Shown one piece after another: positions 55,101 through 62,189 of a stretch of DNA of 64,000 nt (its first letter is position 1; each line of letters begins with the position of its first letter). Source of the stretch: Leifsonia sp. Root112D2 (GTDB taxonomy: Bacteria; Actinomycetota; Actinomycetes; Actinomycetales; Microbacteriaceae); NCBI RefSeq assembly GCF_001424905.1, contig NZ_LMCU01000001.1:2101480-2165479 (forward strand). Reading direction: 5' to 3'. The position numbers and the translations under genes are program-made. The notes beneath the pieces were generated by a model. The model saw only the letters and a list, made by a program, of their open reading frames with translations. It was not told the origin of the DNA and searched no databases.

Positions 55101-55423
55101 ATGCGGGCGGGGCCAAACTCGTGTTCGTCAAGGAGGGAGTTCGGGGCAAGGCCTATCGCGAGGGGGCACAGCCGGCTCTCGACGACGACGCGCTCGAGGG
55201 CTTTCGCACCCGCATTCGCCAGGCCGCGATAGGCATGGCGGCCGCCGAGTTCAGCGGTGCGGTGGAGCTGAGCGACTGGGGCGGCGGCGAGACGGCGCGC
55301 CGGCGGATGCACCGGGTTCCTTCGGTCTCCAGCGACGGCGCCGAACCAACGCCGGTTGAGGAGCCGCGCGAAGCCGGCGTCTCGAAACCAGCCCGCCACG
55401 ACCCCGAGGCCACCCATGACTGA
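52199..55423 (+). CDS. adnA: AdnA-like helicase-nuclease subunit
   Basis: 1074 aa. N-terminal UvrD/Rep-type motor with Walker A GAPGTGKT (residues 45-52) and C-terminal RecB-like nuclease with VIVDLKTGRPITRAEDLAAHPQLGAYQLAY. Motif II reads VLVDDLQEAT instead of DExQD, so the motor may be weak, in line with the AdnAB model where AdnB is the main translocase. Pairs with adnB for double-strand-break end resection. ATG at 52199 is leaderless (TAGCTT ends eight bases before). The last 25 residues derive from a palindromic DNA repeat. Overlaps adnB by eight bases. Confidence 0.85.
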   Translation: MTIRGFRAADTGPASAARPSGDMAPDASQRAVIELPDAASAVVIGAPGTGKTATLIETVADRVLRRGWAPESVLALTTTRTTATRLRDTLATRLGRPTNGPLARTVNSVAFDVVGHAARAAGAAPPRLLTGGEQDSDLAQLLHGQEEDGSGPHWPELLGPEVRRLRGFRTELRELMMRATEYDITPQKLAELGRRHDRPEWTASAVFIAEYLQNVALSRPGQLDSTELVQFAVAALAGDEVGETVSRLRLVLVDDLQEATASTVALLRAFAARGIAVIAFGDPDVATNAFRGGEPDVLGRLAGVLSIPELLTLNLDTVHRQGSGLRAFTTAVTNRIGTAGAVGHRGANAAGAEHDDAILRIEATTPAREWAAIAWQLRDAHLRRGVPFDEMVVVLRSGGQVPTVARALALADVPTRVAAGGTALRDDHSARSLLTVVDVGSGRTSLTPVIATELLLGPFGALDRLTLRRLRLALRAEELAGGGARSSDELLVEALEAPGRLATIDHRVARHAARLGQTLGAVGELAASGGTIEELLWLVWERSGLADVWYEQALGAGIVAAEANRNLDGVLALFTAAKRFVEREPAAPARNFLEAVLEAEVPEDTLSPQSAADSVLVTTPSGAIGLEFEIAVVAGLQDGVWPNLRPRGSLLYPPQLVQVVTGLEGAVLDTRREVLADELRMFALAVSRARGQVILAAVANDDEAASVFFALVPPSARTVDSTLRAPRSLRGLTGRLRRELTTPRRTPRERQQAASALARLASEQIAGADPSQWHGLIEPSTTQSVFDAEQQVPVSPSRLDAFENSPLDWFIESVSGTQSSTAMGLGTIVHWAMETATDPSVDAIWRAIEGRWNELLFESPWLAEQQKRAARILATGVAEYLRDFARDGKTLVAAEGRFELDIDRARLRGSIDRVERASDGSVVIVDLKTGRPITRAEDLAAHPQLGAYQLAYAEGKLDDVLDAFAEHHAGGAKLVFVKEGVRGKAYREGAQPALDDDALEGFRTRIRQAAIGMAAAEFSGAVELSDWGGGETARRRMHRVPSVSSDGAEPTPVEEPREAGVSKPARHDPEATHD
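55354..55389. repeat. Palindromic repeat unit forming the 3' end of adnA
   Basis: GGTTGAGGAGCCGCGCG (from 55354) to GTCTCGAAACC (ending 55389), the same ends as at 22303-22339. It encodes VEEPREAGVSK, so a repeat supplies the AdnA C-terminal tail just before the adnB start. Confidence 0.8.
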
Positions 55424-58400
55424 GCGCACCCCGATCGGCGCAGACCAGATCGCCGAGGCGCTCGGGCTGCCGCGCCCGACCGCACAGCAGCGCGCAGTGA
55501 TCGAGTCCGCACTCGCCCCGGCGCTCGTGGTGGCCGGGGCGGGTAGCGGCAAGACCGAGACCATGGCCAACCGTGTGCTCTGGCTGCTCGCCAACCGGCA
55601 CGTGAATGCCGGAGACATCCTGGGCCTCACCTTCACGCGCAAGGCGGCCGGGGAACTGGCGGTACGCATCCGGCAGCGCATCGACCAGCTCGCGGCGGCG
55701 GGGCTGATGCCCGGCGACTACGACGCCTTCGACCCGCCCATGGTGGCGACGTACAACTCGTTCGCGAACACCATCTATCGTGACAACGCCATTCTGCTGG
55801 GGCGCGAGAGCGATGGCGCTGTGCTGGGCGAGGCATCCGCGTGGCAACTCGCCCGGCAGATCGTGATCGACAGCACGGATGAGCGCCTGCCCGCGCTCGA
55901 CAAGAGCGTCGACACCGTGACCAAGGCCGTGCTGTCACTGAGCCACGCGCTCAGCGAGAACGTGGCCGATGCGCCGGCGGTCGGGCGCATGGCCGAAGAA
56001 TTCTCGGCGCTCGCAGAACTTCCCCCGGGCGGGCGCGGTGCATACGAGGAGGCCGCGCGGCTGGCCGGCACGGTCGGTGCGTTGCCGGTGCTGCTTGAGC
56101 TCGCCGAGCAGTTCCAGCAGGCGAAGCTGCGGCGCGGCTTCGTCGAATACTCCGACCAGGTGGCGCTCGCACTCGAGATCGTGCGCCGCATTCCGCAGGT
56201 TGCGGTCGACTTCCGCGACAGGTTTCGGGTCGTGCTGCTCGACGAATACCAGGACACGAGCGTCGTGCAGACCTGGCTGCTGTCGCACCTGTTCGCACAG
56301 CATCCGGTGATGGCCGTCGGCGATCCGAACCAGTCGATCTACGGCTGGCGCGGGGCGAGCGCGGCCAACCTCGAAAAATTCGCCACCCAGTTCGGTGGCG
56401 GCACCGTGCAGAACTTCGCGCTGACCACGAGCTGGCGCAACGGGCAAGACATCCTGTCTGTCGCCAACGCCATCGTGCAACCGCTCGCCGCCGTCACGCG
56501 CGTTTCCGTCGAGCGACTCGAGGCGGGCCCCGTGGCGACGGCGATACCCGTCGAGGTCACGTATGAGGAGACGCTGAACGACGAAGCGGATGCCGCGGCC
56601 CGCTGGCTGAAGCACAAGCTCGCGACCGCGCGTGGCCAGACGCCGCCGACCGCCGCCATGCTGTTTCGCGCACGCAAGACGCAGACCGTCTTCATCGAGG
56701 CGCTGCGGCGACACGAGGTGCCGTTCCACGTGCTCGGCATCGGCGGGCTGCTCGCCGCACCCGAGATCGCCGATCTGGTCTGCGCGCTCACGGTCGTGAA
56801 CGACCCGAGCGCCGGCTCGGAACTGGTGCGGCTGCTGGCGGGCTCACGCTGGCGCATCGGCGCGCGGGATCTCTATGAGCTCAGCCGGGTCGCATCGTGG
56901 CTGCGTGATCGGGACTACGCGCAGCATCCGCTCGATGACGAGGTTCGTGAGCAGCTGCGCTCTTCCGTCGCCGAGGGTGAGGGCGGCTCGATAGTGGATG
57001 CCCTGGACTTCATCGGGCACGCTCGTCTCGGCCACACGGTGCTCGAACGGTTCAGCGATTCCGGCCGGCAGCGGCTGCGCGAGGCCGGGCAACTGTTCGC
57101 CCGGCTGCGGGCGCGATCCGGTCTCGACCTGCTGGACTTCGTGACGCTCGTGGAGCAGGAACTGCAGCTCGACATCGAGGTTGCGGCCAACGAGTCTCTG
57201 CCGCTCGGCGCCGCAAACATGGAGGCATTCTTCGACGCACTCGCCGGCTACCTGGCGGTCAACGAGGTTGCCGGGCTTGGCGGCTTTCTCGGTTGGCTGC
57301 GCGAGGCTGAATGGCGTGACGGGCTCGCCCCGCGCCCCGAGGATGCCGAGCCCGGCACGGTGCAGCTGCTCACGATCCACGGCTCAAAGGGCCTGGAATG
57401 GGACCACGTTGTGGTGCCGCGCATGGTCGACGGTGAACTGCCCGGCAGCCCGCGCGAGGGCTTCAACGGCTGGCTGGGTTTCGGCGCATTGCCCTATGAA
57501 TTCCGCGGCGACGCGGAGGAGCTGCCGGTCTTCGACTGGCGGGGTGCGACGACTCGCAAGGAACTGCTCGACGTGCGCAATGAGTTCAAGGAGGCGGTGC
57601 GGGCCCGACACGAACTCGAGGAACGCCGACTCGCGTACGTCGGAGTGACGCGCGCCCGGCATTCGCTTCTGCTGACCGGCTCGTTCTGGGCCAGCCAGAG
57701 CAAGCCACGCCCTCCGAGCCCGTTTCTGGCAGCGCTGGCCGCCGACGGCGTCATCGGGCCGCTGCCCGAATCGAGCACGAACGACGAGAATCCTCTCGGC
57801 GACGACGAGCGGGTCATGGCGTGGCCGCTCGACCCGCTCGGCGGGCGTCGCGACCTCGTGCAGCGTGCCGCCGAGGAGGTGGCATCCGCATCGCTCGACG
57901 CCGCGGGCCCCTGGCAGGCCGACCTCGAGCTGCTTCTCGAGGAGCGGCGACGCACGCTGAGCGCCACCGAGGAGGTGCAACTGCCGACGCGCGTTCCCGC
58001 ATCCCGCTTCAAGGACTACGTGAACGCGCCGGCACAGGTCGCGGCCTCGTTGCGGCGACCCATGCCCGAAAAGCCGTACCGGGCCACGCGACTCGGCACG
58101 CTCTTTCACAGCTGGGTCGAAGAGCGCTACGGCTTCGGCGGCCGCATGGAGACGATAGATGTGGCCGGCTTCGAGCTGGATGACGTCGAGAGCGGCACCG
58201 AGGCGGCGGTCGAGCAGGAGGAGCTGGCGCGACTCATCGCCACCTTCGAGCGCTCACCCTGGGCGGCGCTGAAGCCGGTCGAGGTGGAGCGGGAGATTCA
58301 TCTGCCATTCGACAAACGCATCGTGATCTGCAAGATCGACGCGGTGTATCTGATCGATGGGCGCTACCAGGTTGTCGACTGGAAGACCGGCAAGGCACCG

Positions 58401-58601
58401 AAAGACGCCGCCGATCTCGAACAGCGCCAATTGCAGCTCGCGCTGTACCGGCTCGCCTATGCGCACTGGACCGGAATCGAGGCGAGCCTCATTGACGCCT
58501 GCTTCTACTTCGTCAGTGACGATCGCCTCATCGAGCCGGTCCGCATCTTCGACGAAGACGAACTTCTGGCCCTCTGGCGGGCCTCGACGAATGGTTCGTG
58601 A
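55416..58601 (+). CDS. adnB: AdnB-like helicase-nuclease subunit
   Basis: 1061 aa. Intact UvrD-like motor: Walker A GAGSGKT (40-47), LTFTRKAAGELAVRI, motif II LLDEYQDTSVVQ, GDPNQSIYGWRGA, LLTIHGSKGLEWDHVVVP and VGVTRARHSLLL. C-terminal RecB nuclease with QVVDWKTGKAP and QLQLALYRLAYAHW. With AdnA it forms the actinobacterial end-resection machine that substitutes for RecBCD/AddAB. The ATG overlaps the adnA end, indicating coupled synthesis of the heterodimer. Followed by lspA. Confidence 0.9.
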   Translation: MTERTPIGADQIAEALGLPRPTAQQRAVIESALAPALVVAGAGSGKTETMANRVLWLLANRHVNAGDILGLTFTRKAAGELAVRIRQRIDQLAAAGLMPGDYDAFDPPMVATYNSFANTIYRDNAILLGRESDGAVLGEASAWQLARQIVIDSTDERLPALDKSVDTVTKAVLSLSHALSENVADAPAVGRMAEEFSALAELPPGGRGAYEEAARLAGTVGALPVLLELAEQFQQAKLRRGFVEYSDQVALALEIVRRIPQVAVDFRDRFRVVLLDEYQDTSVVQTWLLSHLFAQHPVMAVGDPNQSIYGWRGASAANLEKFATQFGGGTVQNFALTTSWRNGQDILSVANAIVQPLAAVTRVSVERLEAGPVATAIPVEVTYEETLNDEADAAARWLKHKLATARGQTPPTAAMLFRARKTQTVFIEALRRHEVPFHVLGIGGLLAAPEIADLVCALTVVNDPSAGSELVRLLAGSRWRIGARDLYELSRVASWLRDRDYAQHPLDDEVREQLRSSVAEGEGGSIVDALDFIGHARLGHTVLERFSDSGRQRLREAGQLFARLRARSGLDLLDFVTLVEQELQLDIEVAANESLPLGAANMEAFFDALAGYLAVNEVAGLGGFLGWLREAEWRDGLAPRPEDAEPGTVQLLTIHGSKGLEWDHVVVPRMVDGELPGSPREGFNGWLGFGALPYEFRGDAEELPVFDWRGATTRKELLDVRNEFKEAVRARHELEERRLAYVGVTRARHSLLLTGSFWASQSKPRPPSPFLAALAADGVIGPLPESSTNDENPLGDDERVMAWPLDPLGGRRDLVQRAAEEVASASLDAAGPWQADLELLLEERRRTLSATEEVQLPTRVPASRFKDYVNAPAQVAASLRRPMPEKPYRATRLGTLFHSWVEERYGFGGRMETIDVAGFELDDVESGTEAAVEQEELARLIATFERSPWAALKPVEVEREIHLPFDKRIVICKIDAVYLIDGRYQVVDWKTGKAPKDAADLEQRQLQLALYRLAYAHWTGIEASLIDACFYFVSDDRLIEPVRIFDEDELLALWRASTNGS

Positions 58602-58639
58602 GTCGCTTGGGCAATGGATACGCCACGCATAATGAGTCA

Positions 58640-59179
58640 GTGACCTCCGACAATTCAACCGAGTCGCCCGGCGACACACCTTCCCGAGTGCGACCGCGGC
58701 TCATCGGGTACACCGTCGCCATCGCGGCGGCGGTGATACTCCTCGACCAGGGCAGCAAGTGGTGGGCCGAAACGGCCTTGGCCGACGGTCACACCATTCC
58801 CGTGATCGGTGACCTCATTCGGTTCGTGCTGGTGTACAACCCGGGCGCGGCCTTCTCCATCGGCACCGACTCCACCTGGGTCTTCACCATCCTCGCCGCC
58901 GTCGCGGTGGTGGTCATCGTCGTCTTCGCCTGGCCCGTCACCTCACGGGGCTGGATGGTGACGTTCGGCCTGCTGCTCGGCGGTGCGGCGACACATCTCG
59001 GCGACCGCCTGTTCCGTGAGCCGGGCTTCGGTCGCGGTCACGTGGTCGATTTCATCGGCTACGGCACGCTCTTCATCGGCAACGTCGCCGACATCGCGAT
59101 ATTTGCCGGAGCGGTCACGCTCATCGTGCTGGCCGTACGGGGAATTCGCATCGGACGGCCGGATTCCTCCCGCGTTTGA
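58640..59179 (+). CDS. lspA: Lipoprotein signal peptidase (SPase II), divergent
   Basis: 179 aa with four helices. Motifs: LDQGSKWW (D36), LVYNPGAAFS, the third box GGAATHLGDR and GNVADIAIF. The catalytic aspartates of the third and fourth boxes are present, but the usual GGAxGNxxDR asparagine is histidine. The GTG at 58640 has CATAAT ending seven bases upstream; a GTG at 58598 overlapping the adnB stop (GTGA) is the alternative start. Would cleave the diacylglyceryl signal peptides of lipoproteins such as the two receptors and EfeO. Confidence 0.85.
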   Translation: MTSDNSTESPGDTPSRVRPRLIGYTVAIAAAVILLDQGSKWWAETALADGHTIPVIGDLIRFVLVYNPGAAFSIGTDSTWVFTILAAVAVVVIVVFAWPVTSRGWMVTFGLLLGGAATHLGDRLFREPGFGRGHVVDFIGYGTLFIGNVADIAIFAGAVTLIVLAVRGIRIGRPDSSRV

Positions 59180-59185
59180 TAGTCT
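59177..59185 (+). promoter_or_regulatory. Extended -10 promoter for the FBP leader transcript
   Basis: TGA-TAGTCT: an extended -10 whose TG is the lspA stop codon. TAGTCT (59180-59185) ends seven bases before the ATG of the upstream ORF, predicting a leaderless start at 59192. Confidence 0.65.
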
Positions 59186-59191
59186 CGTGAG

Positions 59192-59266
59192 ATGTTCTTC
59201 TCGCTCATCACTCCGCCCTTGGGGCGTTGGGAGGTCGCCGGCGCTTTCCACGTCGGCTTGAGGTAG
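59192..59266 (+). CDS. Leaderless 24-codon upstream ORF (candidate leader peptide)
   Basis: Encodes MFFSLITPPLGRWEVAGAF... and stops at TAG 59264-59266. It contains codons rare in this genome (ACT, TTG twice, GGG, AGG) and a PP pair preceded by hydrophobic residues, as in ribosome-arresting leader peptides. No gene-like similarity of its own. It precedes the EF-G-binding FBP gene by about 180 bases. Assigned from promoter geometry and context, not homology. Confidence 0.5.
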   Translation: MFFSLITPPLGRWEVAGAFHVGLR

Positions 59267-59388
59267 CGAGCCCGCTTCGTGCGATCGTCCTCGCCGCATC
59301 CTGCGAGGAACACACCGTCAGATCACACCGGCCGACCACACCGGTTCCGCTCGACGTTCCCTCCGAACGCGAGCTCCTCGACTCATCC

Positions 59389-59404
59389 GCGGGCCTGCGC
59401 CCGC
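59389..59404 (+). promoter_or_regulatory. GC-rich hairpin between upstream ORF and FBP gene
   Basis: GCGGGC pairs with GCCCGC around a CTGC loop. A second stem TCCTCGC/GCGAGGA lies at about 59287-59308. Neither has a T-run. They may act with the upstream ORF as an attenuator. The rest of 59267-59448 holds no gene. Confidence 0.4.
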
Positions 59405-59448
59405 CATCGCGACTCTCGTGCAGGGGGTCGATTCGATTGGTAATCCTC

Positions 59449-59943
59449 ATGCTTCCCCTTTCAGAAACAGACATCCGCAATTCGTTTGTCAACGCCTCCC
59501 GCAAGGAGATCAGCGACCTCGCGCTGCCGCTCGATTTCGACACGATCGACTGGAACAGGCTGGACTACTTCGGCTGGCGCGACCGCAAGGCGCCGCGCCG
59601 CGCTTATGTGCTCGTGCGTCTCGACGACGTTCCCGTCGGTGTCATGCTGCGGCAGGCCGAAACGGTGCCCCGATACCGCGCCCAGTGCTCCTGGTGCCAG
59701 GACGTCAACCTCAGCAACGAAGTTGTCTTCTACGGCGCGAAGCGGGCCGGGGCGTCGGGTAGAAAGGGCGACACGGTGGGAACCCTCATCTGCGCGAACT
59801 TCGGATGCTCCGTGAACGCGCGCAAGCATCCGCCGGTCGCGTACGTGGGCTTCGACGTCGACGCAGCTCGCGAGAAACAGATCACCGATCTGCGCGCACA
59901 CGCCCAGGGATTCGTGCGCGCCGTGCTCGGCGACGAGTCGTAG
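59449..59943 (+). CDS. FBP-domain (FusB-like, EF-G-binding) protein
   Basis: 164 aa. N-terminal helix SETDIRNSFVNASRKEISDLALP and C-terminal treble-clef zinc finger with CSWCQDV and CANFGCSV, the family of EF-G-binding proteins that in staphylococci give fusidic acid resistance by freeing EF-G from the ribosome. Homology begins at the ATG 59449. A TTG four codons upstream (59437) has AGGGGG nine bases before it, whereas the ATG has no ribosome site, so the TTG may be the real start. Preceded by a possible leader-peptide region; converges on the pseudokinase gene. Confidence 0.88.
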   Translation: MLPLSETDIRNSFVNASRKEISDLALPLDFDTIDWNRLDYFGWRDRKAPRRAYVLVRLDDVPVGVMLRQAETVPRYRAQCSWCQDVNLSNEVVFYGAKRAGASGRKGDTVGTLICANFGCSVNARKHPPVAYVGFDVDAAREKQITDLRAHAQGFVRAVLGDES

Positions 59944-59968
59944 TCGAGGCGCGCGTCAGTCTGCGTCG

Positions 59969-61048
59969 TCAGTCTTCATCGTCTGGGAGCCGGCGCTCGC
60001 GCGGTTCGTCTTCGACGGGGCGCATGCCGCCGGATGCCTCGCGGGACGTACTGAGGCCGCCTGGCGTCTCCTGCAGCATCGCTTCGACGTCCGAGATCGC
60101 CATGATCGGTCCGGTCTCGGCGGCGAGCGGTGCCGCCTCATCACTGTGCACCGTCTCGACCAGGCCGTCCATCATCTGGATCGCGTCATCGACAACAGAC
60201 TGGTCGTGTACCTCGCGTCCGTGCAGCAGCCAGCGGGCGACCTCGAGCTCGGCGTACAGCATGGCACGTTGTGTGAACTGCCGGTCGGTCGAGACGTGCC
60301 GGGCATCGCTGTATGCCTCCAGCGCGGCCTCGGCCGCGGCGCCGTTCATGGCCAGAATCCAGTGCAGATCGCGAGCGGGGTCGCCCACCCGCAGCGCAGC
60401 CCAGCCGAGCACTCCTCTGACAGTGCCGCCCTCGATCAGCAGCGATTCGGCGGAGAAGGCGCCGTTGATCACCGTCGGCTGAAACTGCCAGCTCGCGTTC
60501 TCGCGCGCGGCCTCGCGCCACCTGTCACGCAGCCCGGTGGGCACGAGCCCGGTCGAGACGGCCGTCTCGATGAGCGAGGAGGTGGAGTCGTGGCATTCGG
60601 TGGCGCTCAGCACCGGCAGCCCTGCCTCGCCCACAAAGGCCGTCGGCAGCGTGTGAACGGCCGCGACGGCACGCCCGATCGAGGCGGCGAGCCCGTTCTC
60701 CGCGTGGATGTCGTCGACCGAGATGTGGTCGCCGGGCAGAAACTCGTACACGACGGCGCGCGTTCCACCGATGGGTGTCTGGCCCACGTATGTCGGCACA
60801 TCGAAGGGCAGGCGGCCCCGGATTCCTTGGCTCAGCGCCCGCAGCGCCACAAGATCTGCGCCCTGCTCGGACTCGGCCGCCTGTGACGATGGAACCCGAA
60901 TGATGAGCTGGCGGCCGTCGCGTTCCTTCAACAGGGCCGAGTCATACTCCCCCTGCCCGCCCGAACGGTAACTGCGGGCGCCGGCAACGTCGAGGCCGGC
61001 GATGGCGGAGGTTGCCAACGCGGCTAGAGTGAGATGGGATCTGGCCAT
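59969..61048 (-). CDS. Aminoglycoside-phosphotransferase-fold protein, probable pseudokinase
   Basis: 359 aa. Overall APH/choline-kinase layout: YEFLPGDHISVDDI after the N-lobe, and a C-lobe with GWAALRVGDPARDLHWIL. The catalytic loop expected as HGDxxxxN reads INGAFSAES and the metal site expected as IDW reads LGW, so both catalytic aspartates are gone; the N-lobe lysine position reads LIIRVP. I infer a non-catalytic binding role. The C-terminal 60 residues are acidic and low in complexity. ATG at 61048; TAACCT ends eight bases upstream. Divergent from nudC. Confidence 0.82.
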   Translation of the reverse strand: MARSHLTLAALATSAIAGLDVAGARSYRSGGQGEYDSALLKERDGRQLIIRVPSSQAAESEQGADLVALRALSQGIRGRLPFDVPTYVGQTPIGGTRAVVYEFLPGDHISVDDIHAENGLAASIGRAVAAVHTLPTAFVGEAGLPVLSATECHDSTSSLIETAVSTGLVPTGLRDRWREAARENASWQFQPTVINGAFSAESLLIEGGTVRGVLGWAALRVGDPARDLHWILAMNGAAAEAALEAYSDARHVSTDRQFTQRAMLYAELEVARWLLHGREVHDQSVVDDAIQMMDGLVETVHSDEAAPLAAETGPIMAISDVEAMLQETPGGLSTSREASGGMRPVEDEPRERRLPDDED

Positions 61049-61184
61049 ACCGTCTAGGTTAGGTCGAGTTTCCCCGGCTGAAGCCGTTCGCCACGCCTGC
61101 CAGGGCCTTGTCGAACGGATTCGGTTCAACGACGTACTTCGAACCGGCGGTGCGAGCCGGCTCGTTCGATTTGTGAGGTTGCCG

Positions 61185-62189
61185 ATGTCCCGTGCGAGAC
61201 CGAGCGGCTCTGGCTTGATCGGCCTTGCGCTGACCGACCCAGCCCTGGATCGTGACGGCGTGGCCCGAAGCAGACCGGCGCTCTTCGACGAATTGTGGGA
61301 GGACTCCGCAACGAGGGTGCTCCCGCTGCGGCAGGGCAGGGCGCTCCTGCGCGAGTCAGGCGTCGACGGTCCGGCGGCATCCGCCGCTCTCGCCCTGCTG
61401 AAGGTCGATGAGGTGCCCTCCGCGTTGCTGCGCGTGTATCTGGGCCGCACTATCGAGTCGCACGCCAACGAGCCGGCCGGCACGCCCGTGGTTGCCCTGG
61501 TGCTGACGGATGCCGCCGCCGCCGAGCTCGAGCCGAACGAGTCCCGCTGGGCCAACCTGCGCCAGAGTGCGTCGACGCTCGACGGCCGCGATGCCGCCAT
61601 CTTCGTCGAGGCACTCGCCATCACGAACTGGCACGCCGTGCACACCCATTGCCCACGCTGCGGCACGCCGACCGTCGTGGAGATGGGCGGCTGGGTGCGT
61701 CGCTGTTTCGCGGATGACTCGCAGCACTTCCCGCGCACGGATGCCGCGGTGATAGTGAGCGTGAGGGACGCCGACGACCGGTTGCTGCTCGGATCGAATG
61801 CGATGTGGGAGAACAACAGGTACTCGCTGCTGGCCGGCTTCGTGGAACCGGGGGAGTCGTTCGAGGCTGCCGCGATCCGCGAGATCGGTGAAGAGGCCGG
61901 GGTACGCATCGCCGATCCCGTGTACCTGGGCTCGCAGCCGTGGCCGTTCCCGGCATCCATCATGGTGGGCATGACCGCCCGCCTCGCCGACGGTCAGAGT
62001 GCCGAGGATCTGCTGCCCGACGGCGAGGAGATTCTGGCGCTGCGCTGGTTCAGCCGCGAGCAGCTGTGGGAGGAGCGCGAGAGCGTGTTGCTGCCGGGCA
62101 GTTCCTCCATCGCCAGGGCCATTACCGAGGATTGGTACGGCGGGCCGCTCGACGCGCCCCCTGCGACCGTCGTGCGCGCCGCAGGATGA
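61185..62189 (+). CDS. nudC: NAD(+) diphosphatase / mRNA NAD-decapping enzyme NudC
   Basis: 334 aa. Nudix box GFVEPGESFEAAAIREIGEEAGV followed by the NADH-specific SQPWPFP. The zinc ribbon before it keeps CPRCGTPT, but the second pair is degenerate (RRCFADDSQHFPR). Hydrolyses NADH and removes NAD caps from RNA. ATG at 61185 with GTGAGG seven bases upstream. Its stop overlaps the helicase start. The 136 bp before it hold no gene, only a short GCCGG inverted repeat. Confidence 0.9.
   Translation: MSRARPSGSGLIGLALTDPALDRDGVARSRPALFDELWEDSATRVLPLRQGRALLRESGVDGPAASAALALLKVDEVPSALLRVYLGRTIESHANEPAGTPVVALVLTDAAAAELEPNESRWANLRQSASTLDGRDAAIFVEALAITNWHAVHTHCPRCGTPTVVEMGGWVRRCFADDSQHFPRTDAAVIVSVRDADDRLLLGSNAMWENNRYSLLAGFVEPGESFEAAAIREIGEEAGVRIADPVYLGSQPWPFPASIMVGMTARLADGQSAEDLLPDGEEILALRWFSREQLWEERESVLLPGSSSIARAITEDWYGGPLDAPPATVVRAAG

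Noticed and set aside
59180..59448. A 6C-type or other known structured RNA
   Set aside because: The stems do not show the C-rich double loops of 6C RNA, and a leaderless short ORF explains the promoter better.
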